DNA from: Candidatus Hydrogenedentota bacterium
Lineage (GTDB): Bacteria > Hydrogenedentota > Hydrogenedentia > Hydrogenedentales > CAILVY01
Direction: 5' to 3'
DNA: 64,000 nucleotides
Assembly: GCA_029565395.1 (NCBI GenBank)
Contig: JAKQOG010000189.1
Coordinates: 1-64,000 of the forward strand
Shown one piece after another: positions 16,505 through 25,804 of the stretch. Position numbers and translations under genes: made by a program. Positions within the stretch are counted from its first letter, which is position 1. Each line of letters begins with the position of its first letter. Below the pieces are notes generated by a model. That model was not told where the DNA came from. It saw only the letters and a program-made list of their open reading frames with translations, and ran no database searches.

Positions 16505-18790
16505 ATGAATACGCGGTCTGTCTGGATTCTGGCATGTGTTGCAAGCTTATTACTCGGTGTGACTATTCCTGCCCATGGGGATGGCACCGATATAGATTAT
16601 GACGGACTGCTCAGTATTATGGATGAATTAATGGAAGGGGTTGCAGCACTCCATGGCATCCCGCCGGAGGAGGTTATTCTGCTTTTCCAGCAGGATCAAG
16701 ATCAAAACGGACTTTTGGATGAGGATCAGTTTTCCATGCTGACCTCCATTGTGATGGGCGCATACACCTTGAGTGATACGGCCCACGGAACAACTCAGTT
16801 GACCCCTTCGGTGGTTCAGGCGATTCAAGAAGGGTTTGCCGCGAACAAGGTGCAGGTAGAGACGGATATGACCCTGACGGGCGGCCTTTGCAGCCTGCTC
16901 ACTCTCTTTGGGTACTCGTGCAACTTGGTAGATTTGATGTCAACCAGCAACCCTGGCGTGGGCGAAGCCATGCTCGATCTTTTTGCGGGTTACTTTACAT
17001 TGGGCGAAGCGGGATTCATGAATTGGAACGGCACGGGGGATGATTTTGTAGAGAAATATTTCGACAATCTCATCTATGTCATGTTTACAAGCACTGATTT
17101 TCAATCATATATCACGCAGATCCAGGACAATATTTCGTTCGAGCCGAACGATTATTATAAATTCGGCGGGGCCGCCAATGCCCAGCCCAGCGGCATTACC
17201 CAAGTGGATTATCTGGGCGCCAATGGAGACATCGATGGGAATCAGCCAGAGAGTCTGCTGAACGGAGCGGAATATTCCGGCGCCGGCGGGGATCGGGAAC
17301 TCTGGCTGACGGCGTGTCACATCACTCCCCCTCTCCATGTTACCGATTTTCCTCCCCGATCCGTTTCGATGTTGTCGGGTGAATCGTATACATGGACGCT
17401 TACCCCGGCCGGAGGAACGGAGGCGCTTGGGGAAGGTGTGGCGCAGGTTAAATGGGAAAAGTATAAGAACGACACGGAAGGAACGGTTGTGGTGAAACCG
17501 CTTTCTCCGGATATTCCATATACGGTTCCTTATCTCACAACAGGAGACGATGGCTATCGGTATATGGCGACCGTGCAAGACGGGATTTGGACGCGTGTTT
17601 CGCCAGGGAGCCGGTTATCGGTGACATTGGATTCTGATTTCCGGATTACACAGCAACCGGCGGGCGGATTCTTCAATGAAGGCGATCCCCATACGTTGTC
17701 GGTGAAAGTAGCGGGCGGGAACGCGATCCCCGGCTATACGTGGTATAAGGGCGCTGAAGAAGTTCCCGGCGCGACTGAAGCCGACCTCTATTTCGAGGCC
17801 CTTGTTCCCTCAAACTCAGGCCTGTATCACTGTGAAATTACCGGAGACACTGGTCTGAAAGCGCCGCTTACCTTGATTTCCAATTCCGTGGGGATAACCG
17901 TTTTTCCGTCCGCTGAGGGTGAAGGAGAGACTTCTGAAGGTGAAGGCATGCCCTCCGAAGGCTCGCCGGAAGAAGGCACCACAGAAGGTTTAATTGAAGG
18001 GCAGACCGAAGGCGTGGCAGAAGGTGTTATTGAAGGTGAAGAAGAAGGCTTGCCCTCCGAAGGTTCACCGGAGGAGGGTGCTTTGGAAGGGACAATCGAA
18101 GGTCAGGAAGAAGGCATGCCTGCCGAAGGCTCGCTGGGAGAGGGTCAACTCGAAGGGATAGAAGAAGGGCAGGCCGAAGGCGCATTCGAGGGTGAAGCAG
18201 AAGGTCAGATTGAAGGAGTGATGGAGGGTGCGGAAGAAGGTTTTATGGAAGGTCAAACAGAAGGAGTTGGTGAAGGCAGCATGGAAGGTGTTCTGGAGGA
18301 AGGTCAGGCGGAAGGATTGCTTGAAGGAGAACCGGTGGAAGGACAAGCAGAAGGTGAAGGCACTGCTGAGGGTAATCCGGAAGAAGGCCCGACTGAAGGA
18401 ATACTTGAAGGAGAATCGGTGGAAGGACAAGAAGAAGGTTTGAACGAAGGAGAAGGCGAGGGTTCATTGCAAGAAGGCGAGGGTTCGGCGGAAGATTCCT
18501 GGCATGCCGCAGATCCCAATCACGACAATCAGATCAGTCTTTCCGAACTGCTGCGCATGATTCAGTTCTTCAATTCCGATGGATTCCATTGTCAGGCAGG
18601 CTCCGAAGATGGGTATGCTCCCGGGCAGGGAGACCAAACTTGCGCCCCGCACAACAGCGACTACAATCCTCAGGATTGGAGCATCAGCCTGTCGGAACTG
18701 CTGCGGGTGATCCAGTTCTTTAATTCCGGCGGATATCACTATTGCCCCGGCGATATGACAGAAGATGGATATTGTCCAGGGGTATACTAG
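16505..18790 (+). CDS. Secreted EF-hand/Ig-like protein with EGE linker and paired C-terminal module
   Basis: A 761-residue secreted protein. A signal peptide (about 1-25) is followed by an EF-hand-like loop DQDQNGLLDEDQF at about 63-75. An Ig-like domain lies near 375-470, with TWYKGAEEVPG and the late YHCEITG typical of such folds. A Glu-Gly-rich linker of about 190 residues then leads to the C-terminal module (about 667-761). The module has two copies of a calcium-loop-like helix, [20 protein letters not shown] and DYNPQDWSISLSELLRVIQF, each followed by FNSxGxHxC. The same module ends the next two large genes. AAAGG lies before the ATG. Role unknown; a dockerin-like or anchoring job for the module is an inference. 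Confidence 0.85.
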   Translation: MNTRSVWILACVASLLLGVTIPAHGDGTDIDYDGLLSIMDELMEGVAALHGIPPEEVILLFQQDQDQNGLLDEDQFSMLTSIVMGAYTLSDTAHGTTQLTPSVVQAIQEGFAANKVQVETDMTLTGGLCSLLTLFGYSCNLVDLMSTSNPGVGEAMLDLFAGYFTLGEAGFMNWNGTGDDFVEKYFDNLIYVMFTSTDFQSYITQIQDNISFEPNDYYKFGGAANAQPSGITQVDYLGANGDIDGNQPESLLNGAEYSGAGGDRELWLTACHITPPLHVTDFPPRSVSMLSGESYTWTLTPAGGTEALGEGVAQVKWEKYKNDTEGTVVVKPLSPDIPYTVPYLTTGDDGYRYMATVQDGIWTRVSPGSRLSVTLDSDFRITQQPAGGFFNEGDPHTLSVKVAGGNAIPGYTWYKGAEEVPGATEADLYFEALVPSNSGLYHCEITGDTGLKAPLTLISNSVGITVFPSAEGEGETSEGEGMPSEGSPEEGTTEGLIEGQTEGVAEGVIEGEEEGLPSEGSPEEGALEGTIEGQEEGMPAEGSLGEGQLEGIEEGQAEGAFEGEAEGQIEGVMEGAEEGFMEGQTEGVGEGSMEGVLEEGQAEGLLEGEPVEGQAEGEGTAEGNPEEGPTEGILEGESVEGQEEGLNEGEGEGSLQEGEGSAEDSWHAADPNHDNQISLSELLRMIQFFNSDGFHCQAGSEDGYAPGQGDQTCAPHNSDYNPQDWSISLSELLRVIQFFNSGGYHYCPGDMTEDGYCPGVY

Positions 18791-19185
18791 CCACAGTATT
18801 TTGTTTCAAACAGAGTTTTGCAAAAAAGAAAGCGCGGATAGAGGCAAATGTACAATAACCCTTTATCGTCTCGGTGCAAATGAAAAGGCAGCCGTTGGGC
18901 CGTGAAATGCCGGTAATTTTCGCTGTGTCTGATGTGCTATTCAGGGAAAGATTGATTTCGCAATTGCCTAACTTGTAGATCTCCATTGGCAAATGTTAGC
19001 GGGCAGATCTCTTTTTATCATTTCTCCTCAAACAATAATTGCCCACTTCTTCTTCAAGATTACGGCGAAAATCCAGATTCGATTCATCGGTGATTTGACG
19101 AATTCTGAAAGAATATGGTAGAGTAACGACAGTGATGTTAGGTGGAAACCTGTGGGACGTGATTTAAGGAAAGAGGGAGCTTGCC
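18791..19185. other. Intergenic region between two EGE-linker genes
   Basis: A 395-bp gap. It holds one copy of a 95-bp dispersed repeat (18835-18929, listed separately) and AT-rich DNA before the next start that presumably contains the promoter of the 19186 gene. No convincing small gene is seen; the minus-strand frame at 18720-18992 runs through the repeat. Confidence 0.6.
18835..18929 (-). repeat. 95-bp dispersed repeat, copy 1
   Basis: The reverse complement of this segment aligns without gaps to 61412-61506, with 68 of 95 positions identical by hand count. Both copies begin a short distance after the stop of an EGE-linker gene, in opposite orientation to each other. The translated reading of both copies is also similar (GISRPNGCLFIC versus GISQPNHCFFIC). 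Confidence 0.75.
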
Positions 19186-22100
19186 ATGAAAGCCAAGTCG
19201 TTGAATGCGGGTGTTTTTTTTGTTTTGTTGTTTTCCGTGCTATGCCTGTCCGGATTCGTGGGGATGCCTGATGCGTCAGGCGGGGAAAAGGAAAAGAGCC
19301 TGTTATTCGAATGTTTTTCGGATTCCATGGTTTCTTTGCCAAGCATGGAACCGGCGGGTATTCCCTACACGTATTTGGAAAGCTCGGTTGATAACGAAGT
19401 GGAAGGTTACCAAAGTTTCTTTGGTTTAACCGAACCCATTAACCAAATCATGTGGTGGGGCGGTACGGGGCATTACAGTACTTCCACAGAAACATGGGTG
19501 CCGTGCGAGATTAATCCAACCACGTTTAGGGTTGCTTTTTACCAAGACAATCCACAGGGCGCGGCGAAGTCCGGTGCCAAGGGCGTACCGGGCGATCTTG
19601 TGGCGACGTATACAGGCAACGCGTCTATCGAAGAAACTACAGTAACATGGGCCACCGGCGGCTATATCAAACGTTATCATATGACCCTTCCATCACCGGT
19701 GACACTGGCTACGGGCTGGGTCTCCATCTCATCTACGGGATGGGCGGGGTGTTCACTGCTCTGGGGTGCGTCGTCCGTGCCGGGCGAGGGCGCCCTAAAG
19801 TGGGATGGCAATGCGTTTATTCCCATGGCCTATAATTTGAGTCTTTGCATGAAGATGCCATGCGTTTCATTGAGCAGAACCCTGTTGGGATTGGTGGAGG
19901 ATCAGTACTACGAGCCTGGCAGCCTACTCGAAGTGCAAGTGCAGATGAACTCCACCTGCTCAGATGATATAACGGCCCTTAAACTAGAGGAGACCGTGCC
20001 CAATGGATGGACCTATGCAGGTGTTGGTGGAGACTGCATGCCTGCTATAGTGCCGAGTCAGGGGGATGGGGGGACACTGCAGTTCGATTGGATCGTAATG
20101 CCGTCTTTCCCGTGTACGTTTACCTACACACTGAATGTGCCAATCGAAGCAAGCGGTGAAGCCTGCATTTCAGGTGCGGTTTTTTACCGGCTCTCAGGCG
20201 CTGAATTATCCTCTCTCCCGGTCGAGAGTTGCGCCACGAACAATCCCGAAGGAGAAGGCGCAGGCGAGGGCGAGGGTGAGGGCGAGGGCGAGGGTGAAGG
20301 CGAGGGTGAAACGCCAAATGTCTGTGACGGCAATCTTGTTATGGATGGCGGGTTTGAGTTGGGATCGCCCAATCCCAATTGGGTGGAGAGCGGTGGGGAA
20401 GGGATCATTACCACCGGAGACAGCTATTCAGGGGATTATTGCATCTTCATGGGACTGGGTGGACTTGCCGACCCTGCGAAAACGGTGACACAGACACTCA
20501 ATATTCCATCTGCCACATCGGCATCACTCACCTTTTACCTGAGGGCGAATGTAGTGCCATGGGAGGGACCTTATTATATCCTCGATTTTGAGGTATTCAT
20601 GGATAGCGACCTCATTTATTATATAGACACCCATCTCTCCGCGGGTTATCACTTAGTGACCCTGGACGTATCGGAATATGCGGACGGGAACAATCATTCT
20701 CTCATGTTCGGGTCGTATCCTGTAGAAAATATGGGCACATTTGTGTTTGTGGATGACGTGTGCCTGACCACGGAAACATCCTCAACAGAACAATGTCCCG
20801 ATGGATTTCTTTTCGGGCAACTGCCTTCGTCTGAGGGCACCATGGTCTGGTTTGAAAGCGACAGCCAAAATGGCAACAAGGTTTACGATAATTTCTGGGG
20901 AGTTCAGGCGCCCATCGGAAGAGTAACGTGGTGGGGCTTCAATATTGCTTCTGAAAATCCATGTGTACGCACTTCGGATCAGTTCAGCATCACGTTTCAT
21001 GAGACCATGGATGTCGCACCGGGGCCGGCCATTGCGGAATACACCGTGCAGGCGGATATCGAAGCAACGCCACTCACATACGGCGGGCACGTGCTCTACC
21101 GGCATACGGCGGCACTGGACCCGCCGCTGGTCATGGCGAATGGCTGGGTTTCCGTGATGGGACTCGGTGACACGGATAACTGTATCTTCCAATGGGCGTC
21201 TTCTGATGATGGTGATAATTCCTCGTGGCAGTTTTATTATAGTGTGCTTGATTCGAGAGATTATGACTTTGCATTTTGCCTGTCCGGAGAAGGAGGAGGG
21301 GAAGGCGAAGGCGAAGGCGAAGGCGAAGGAGAGGGCGAAGGCGAAGGCGAAGGGGAAGGGGAAGGAGAGGGCGAAGGGGAAGGAGAGGGCGAGGGAGAAG
21401 GAGAAGGCGAAGTTCCCGATGAGTGCGATGGCAATGTTCTGGCAGATGGGAGTTTTGAAATGGGTGAGTTCGGTTTTGTTTGGCATGAATTCGGGGAGTG
21501 CTGGGTTACTTCATTGGGCTATGCTCACACGGGAGACTACTATACCTATATGTATCCGGGCATGGTTCCTGGGCCTGAAACAGGTACATTTCAGAGTATA
21601 ACCATCCCCTCTTCGGCCTCTGCCTCCTTGTCTTTTTACATTAGCGCGAGCGGGATGCCCTGGGAAGAACCGTACACCGTCACCATTGATTTTAGTGTTT
21701 CTATTGACGGCAACACAGTATATACCGCGCCCAACTTCCCGTTGACGCCGGACAATAATTCCACGGGATATCTTCTAATAACCGTGGATGTATCAGCGTT
21801 CGCGGATGGACTGCGTCATGAGATTTGGTTTGTTTCAAATCCGGTGGCTACGATGGATACCATGATATCGTTGGATGACGTGTGCTTGTTACTGGGCGGC
21901 GGCGAGGGAGAAGGTGAAGGAGAGGGAGAAGGTGAAGGAGAGGGAGAAGGAGAAGGAGAAGGAGAAGGAGAGGGAGAAGGGGAAGGAGAGGGCGAAGGGG
22001 AAGGCGAGGGTGAAGGAGAGGGGGAAGGAGAGGTTGCTAATGTCTGTGATGGCAATCTCGTGGTTAATGGCGGCTATGAAATGGGTATGCTCGATCCCTA

Positions 22101-23061
22101 TTGGAATGTATTCGGGGACGACGTGTCCATTGTGATGGACAATCCTTACTCAGGAGACTACTGTGTCCTCTTAAACCCTGAGACGATCTCTGAAACAGGG
22201 ATATGGCAAAGTGTAAACATTCCCTCCGCCGCCTCCGCATCATTGTCGTTTTATCTGAATGTGAGCGTGTCATTAGAAAAAACATCCGGTGTTTTCGTTA
22301 ATTTTGGCGTTTACCTTGATGGTGACAGTGTATACTCCGCATACATGTTCGATTTAGATCCAGGCACCAATTCCACAGGATATCTCCCGATAACGGTGAA
22401 CGTATCCGCGTTCGCGGACGGGGGAGACCATGAACTCCGGTTTACATCGCGGGGACTTCCTTTTATTGAGTTTTTAATCGCCGTGGATGACGTGTGCCTT
22501 ACGGTGGCTGAATCCGAAGGCGAAGAGGAGTACACCCCGCCACAAAAAGGGGCGCAACATTTGCTTCAGGACTTCAGAACCCTGGATGGCGACTTTGACA
22601 ACCGGCTGAGTTACTCGGAAGCCTGGCAAATCCTGCATGATTTATTGAACTCCAGTGACAAGGATGTCACCCCTGAAGAAGAATTATTTAATGAACTGGA
22701 TAAGAACGGCGATGGTTATTTGACCACGGGCGAGTTGCGGCAGGAAGCGCCTGTAAGCGCCGTTCATGCGGCCGATCAGAATGCCGACGATCTAGTGAAT
22801 CTCTCCGAACTGTTGCGCATCATCCAATTCTTCAATTCGAGCGGGTATCACTGCGCCGATAATCCGGGCGATACAGAAGATGGGTACATTCCCGGTTCAG
22901 GAGCGTCCAGTTGTGTACCGCACTCCAGTGACTACAATGCGCAGGATTGGCAGGTTAACTTGTCGGAATTGTTGCGGGCGATCCAATTCTTCAATTCCGG
23001 CGGATATCATTATTGTCCCGAGGAAGGATCGGAGGATGGTTTCTGTCCTGGTTTGATCTAA
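19186..23061 (+). CDS. Large secreted multidomain protein: beta-sandwich/CBM-like repeats, three EGE linkers, EF-hands, C-terminal module
   Basis: A 1291-residue secreted protein with a signal peptide at 1-30. Two related beta-sandwich domains contain NQIMWWG and GRVTWWG (about 60-225 and 540-700). A DUF11/CARDB-like domain lies at about 228-350. Three CBM-like jelly-roll domains each open with CDGN(L/V)xxxGxxE and close with VDDVCL or LDDVCL (about 378-530, 745-900, 950-1110). Three EGEGEG linkers separate them. Two good EF-hand loops follow (DGDFDNRLSYSEA, DKNGDGYLTTGEL, about 1128-1180), then the paired SELLRxIQFFNSxGYHxC module to the end. GAGGGAG precedes the ATG, and a strong terminator follows at 23088. 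The domain order suggests a cell-surface glycan-binding or adhesive scaffold; this is inference. Confidence 0.85.
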   Translation: MKAKSLNAGVFFVLLFSVLCLSGFVGMPDASGGEKEKSLLFECFSDSMVSLPSMEPAGIPYTYLESSVDNEVEGYQSFFGLTEPINQIMWWGGTGHYSTSTETWVPCEINPTTFRVAFYQDNPQGAAKSGAKGVPGDLVATYTGNASIEETTVTWATGGYIKRYHMTLPSPVTLATGWVSISSTGWAGCSLLWGASSVPGEGALKWDGNAFIPMAYNLSLCMKMPCVSLSRTLLGLVEDQYYEPGSLLEVQVQMNSTCSDDITALKLEETVPNGWTYAGVGGDCMPAIVPSQGDGGTLQFDWIVMPSFPCTFTYTLNVPIEASGEACISGAVFYRLSGAELSSLPVESCATNNPEGEGAGEGEGEGEGEGEGEGETPNVCDGNLVMDGGFELGSPNPNWVESGGEGIITTGDSYSGDYCIFMGLGGLADPAKTVTQTLNIPSATSASLTFYLRANVVPWEGPYYILDFEVFMDSDLIYYIDTHLSAGYHLVTLDVSEYADGNNHSLMFGSYPVENMGTFVFVDDVCLTTETSSTEQCPDGFLFGQLPSSEGTMVWFESDSQNGNKVYDNFWGVQAPIGRVTWWGFNIASENPCVRTSDQFSITFHETMDVAPGPAIAEYTVQADIEATPLTYGGHVLYRHTAALDPPLVMANGWVSVMGLGDTDNCIFQWASSDDGDNSSWQFYYSVLDSRDYDFAFCLSGEGGGEGEGEGEGEGEGEGEGEGEGEGEGEGEGEGEGEGEGEVPDECDGNVLADGSFEMGEFGFVWHEFGECWVTSLGYAHTGDYYTYMYPGMVPGPETGTFQSITIPSSASASLSFYISASGMPWEEPYTVTIDFSVSIDGNTVYTAPNFPLTPDNNSTGYLLITVDVSAFADGLRHEIWFVSNPVATMDTMISLDDVCLLLGGGEGEGEGEGEGEGEGEGEGEGEGEGEGEGEGEGEGEGEGEGEGEVANVCDGNLVVNGGYEMGMLDPYWNVFGDDVSIVMDNPYSGDYCVLLNPETISETGIWQSVNIPSAASASLSFYLNVSVSLEKTSGVFVNFGVYLDGDSVYSAYMFDLDPGTNSTGYLPITVNVSAFADGGDHELRFTSRGLPFIEFLIAVDDVCLTVAESEGEEEYTPPQKGAQHLLQDFRTLDGDFDNRLSYSEAWQILHDLLNSSDKDVTPEEELFNELDKNGDGYLTTGELRQEAPVSAVHAADQNADDLVNLSELLRIIQFFNSSGYHCADNPGDTEDGYIPGSGASSCVPHSSDYNAQDWQVNLSELLRAIQFFNSGGYHYCPEEGSEDGFCPGLI
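20248..20310 (+). repeat. In-frame hexamer tract coding EGEGEG linker 1
   Basis: Tandem GGCGAG/GGTGAG-type hexamers inside the 19186 gene, about 21 codons of alternating Glu and Gly. It joins the DUF11/CARDB-like domain to the first jelly-roll domain. Confidence 0.9.
21285..21411 (+). repeat. In-frame hexamer tract coding EGEGEG linker 2
   Basis: About 42 codons of nearly pure Gly-Glu made of GGCGAA, GGGGAA and GGAGAG hexamers. Third positions vary, so the tract is not a perfect repeat at DNA level, but the protein is almost perfectly alternating. Confidence 0.93.
21895..22032 (+). repeat. In-frame hexamer tract coding EGEGEG linker 3
   Basis: The longest of the three tracts, about 46 codons, between the second and third jelly-roll domains. 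Gains or losses in multiples of six bases would change linker length without breaking the frame. Confidence 0.93.
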
Positions 23062-23087
23062 CCTCGATATATAGAATAATTGAACAG

Positions 23088-23123
23088 GCCTTCGGCAATT
23101 CCTTGCCGAAGGCTTTGTTTTTT
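23088..23123 (+). terminator. Rho-independent terminator
   Basis: A perfect 11-bp stem (GCCTTCGGCAA / TTGCCGAAGGC) with a TTCC loop is followed at once by TTTGTTTTTT. It begins 27 bases after the stop of the 19186 gene and separates it from the next gene. Confidence 0.93.
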
Positions 23124-23193
23124 GCAGCGAAGACTTCCTGAACAGCCTGTTTGGTGTATACTAAGCGGCAGATTAACTTGGGGAGAGAGCGCT

Positions 23194-25755
23194 ATGAGGC
23201 AGAATCTACAAAAAGCTGTATCGAAGAAGCCTATCCGCGAATTCATTTTTGCGTTGTTGCTGATAGTGCTGCTAATTCCATTGAAGAGCATGGCGGTGCG
23301 CAGTGCGTTGTATCCGGAGGATTGGACACCTGGGTTTACCGATGCCGAGGGACGTTTTCTCCATGATGTTTCGTATTGCGGGTATCACAATGGGGAACTT
23401 CCGCTGCCCCTGGAATTTTCATTGCCGGCCTTTAATGTAGTGTCGGGGTTCGGTGCTGATAATACGGGGAGTTTGAATGCCACAGCGGCGATTCAGTCGG
23501 CGATAGACGCGGCGGAGACGGCGGGCGGGGGCGTGGTGTATCTTCCCGAAGGGCTCTACCGCTGTGACGGACGGCTTATTGCCAACGCATCGAATATTGT
23601 TTTAAAAGGGGATGGACCGGACAAGACCCAGTTGTATTTCACGAGCTATTCCGGGATGGCGAACCTGGGGCATATATACTTCCATGGGACTGTTCAACGC
23701 GAGGCCGACATCCTCCTCGCGGAAGACGGGGAGAACCGTTCTTTTGTGGTGAAGGTGAATGACGCGACATCCCTGAATGTGGGGGATGAAGTGGCGGTGG
23801 GGTGGATTATTACGGATGAATTCGTTGACGAGCATGGGATGACGGGCACTTGGGTGACGTTTAACGGGTTGTGGAAGCCGTTTTTCCGCCGGGAAATTAC
23901 AGCGATTAATTCGGAGACAATCCCACATGAGGTGACATTTGATGTTCCGTTACGGTATTCTGCAAAAGTACGCGATGGGGCAAGTTTGCGGCGCGAACAT
24001 GGCTATCTTTCGGAATGCGCCATAGTGGATATCGCGTTATCGAACGCCGTGGACTATGAATCGGCCTGGGCGCAAAACCAAGTGCATGTGCTCACGATAG
24101 ACTCGGTGAAAGACTCCTTTATCCGGAATGTCCGTTCCTTCGCATCCCCGCTTCCCTCGACCAACGGCCGGCATCTTCAGAGCAGCGGGATTTCTCTCAG
24201 TGCAACCAAGCGGGTAACAGTCCGGGATTGCCAGATGGAGCTTGCCCAGAACCGGGAAGGCGGCGGCAACGGATATTTAATGGAAGTGCGGTATAGCAAC
24301 GAGGTGTTGTTTCAGGATTGCACGGCGCTGGACGGACGGCATAATTTTATCCAGAATTGGGATTTTGGAGCGGCGGGAATCGTGTGGCATCGGTGTTACA
24401 GCGAGGGGAGCACGGCGGTTACGCGGGTGGGCACATATGAAATTAGTGTGCCTGCCTTCAGCGAATACCATCATTCACTAACCATGGCCTGTCTTGCGGA
24501 TTCGTGTGTGTTTGTAGATGGCTGGTCCGGGGGCAACCGGGAATCGGAAAGTTCCGGGGCTGGTCACAGTGTCACCCAAAGCATTGTCTGGAATATCGAT
24601 GGGGCGGGTGAAGGCCGGCTGCGTTCGTTCAATTACGGCCATGGGTATGTCATCGGAACAAAGAATATTGATCTTTATATCGAGAGTGATATTTTATTCG
24701 GCAATCTTGATGAGGGTACGGAACCGTATGACTTCACCGAGGCCGTTGACGCCGCCGATGCGCTGGAGCCGCAATCGTTGTATGAAGATCAACTCGGGCG
24801 GCGCCTGGGCGGATTGGTGGAAAGCCGAGTGCGTTTCGAAGCCGAATCGCAGGTTGTTCAAGAGAGTGATGGGCAAATTTCCTTGCCCGTGCGGGTGGAT
24901 GGCGCGCCCCGGGACAGTTTTTCCGTCGACGTGGTTGTGGCAGTGTCCGGCACGACTGCTTCGGAAGACGATTATCTCCTTCAGACCACAACGGTGAACT
25001 GGCAGCCGGGTAATGATGTTGTAGGAACGGTTCTAGTGGACATAATGGAGGATGAGGATATTGAAGGATCTGAGACGGTCGTGGTTGAGTTGACGAATCC
25101 CTCTATTGGCTTACGGCTCATTGAACCGGCGCGCAGTACCCTTACGATCCTTGACAACGATGAGCTAATTGAAGGCGAAGGACTCATTGAGAGGGAGGGA
25201 GAAGGCGTAAGTGAAGGAGAAGGAATCATTGAGGGGGAAGGAGAAGGCATAGAGGAAGAAGGGACACTGGAAGGTCCACTCGAAGGTCTTGAGGAGGGTG
25301 CATTGGAAGGCCAAGAAGAAGGCATGCCCTCCGAAGGGGCGACGGAGGAGGGTCAAGCCGAAGGCATGATCGAAGGCGAGGAGGAGGGCGCGCCGGAAGG
25401 CATAGGCGAAGGCGAGGAGGAGGGCGAGGGGCAGATCGAAGGTGAAGGAGAGGGTGAAAGCGGATGCCATTCGGCGGATCAGGATTGTGACGGGTATGTG
25501 AATCTATCTGAATTGCTGCGTATCATCCAATTTTTTAATTCAAACGGATATCATTGTCAAGCTGGAACGGAAGATGGATTCGCTCCCGGTCCCGGCGATA
25601 TGATATGCGCTCCACATCAGGGCGATTACAACCCTCAAGATTGGCGGATTGCATTATCCGAGTTGCTGAGAATGATACAGTTCTTCAATTCCGGCGGGTA
25701 TCATTTTTGTCCCGGCGAGGATACGGAGGATGGGTACTGTCCCGGCAAGGTTTGA
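23194..25755 (+). CDS. Secreted pectate-lyase-3-like beta-helix protein with Calx-beta, EGE linker and paired C-terminal module
   Basis: An 853-residue secreted protein. A signal peptide ([20 protein letters not shown]) precedes a right-handed beta-helix of the pectate_lyase_3 type. The helix opens with [28 protein letters not shown] and [14 protein letters not shown], as in polysaccharide lyases and phage-tail hydrolases. A Calx-beta domain (about 545-650, with ASEDDYLL and [11 protein letters not shown]) follows, then a Glu-Gly-rich linker (about 652-755), then the paired module ending in CPG. The ATG at 23194 is chosen because the signal peptide starts there and GGGAGAG precedes it. The likely role is extracellular polysaccharide binding or cleavage; no catalytic residues can be assigned with confidence. 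Confidence 0.82.
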   Translation: MRQNLQKAVSKKPIREFIFALLLIVLLIPLKSMAVRSALYPEDWTPGFTDAEGRFLHDVSYCGYHNGELPLPLEFSLPAFNVVSGFGADNTGSLNATAAIQSAIDAAETAGGGVVYLPEGLYRCDGRLIANASNIVLKGDGPDKTQLYFTSYSGMANLGHIYFHGTVQREADILLAEDGENRSFVVKVNDATSLNVGDEVAVGWIITDEFVDEHGMTGTWVTFNGLWKPFFRREITAINSETIPHEVTFDVPLRYSAKVRDGASLRREHGYLSECAIVDIALSNAVDYESAWAQNQVHVLTIDSVKDSFIRNVRSFASPLPSTNGRHLQSSGISLSATKRVTVRDCQMELAQNREGGGNGYLMEVRYSNEVLFQDCTALDGRHNFIQNWDFGAAGIVWHRCYSEGSTAVTRVGTYEISVPAFSEYHHSLTMACLADSCVFVDGWSGGNRESESSGAGHSVTQSIVWNIDGAGEGRLRSFNYGHGYVIGTKNIDLYIESDILFGNLDEGTEPYDFTEAVDAADALEPQSLYEDQLGRRLGGLVESRVRFEAESQVVQESDGQISLPVRVDGAPRDSFSVDVVVAVSGTTASEDDYLLQTTTVNWQPGNDVVGTVLVDIMEDEDIEGSETVVVELTNPSIGLRLIEPARSTLTILDNDELIEGEGLIEREGEGVSEGEGIIEGEGEGIEEEGTLEGPLEGLEEGALEGQEEGMPSEGATEEGQAEGMIEGEEEGAPEGIGEGEEEGEGQIEGEGEGESGCHSADQDCDGYVNLSELLRIIQFFNSNGYHCQAGTEDGFAPGPGDMICAPHQGDYNPQDWRIALSELLRMIQFFNSGGYHFCPGEDTEDGYCPGKV

Positions 25756-25804
25756 CATTGAAATTATACAGCACGGTTCTGAAGTTCATAACGAGGAGAG
25801 ACGA

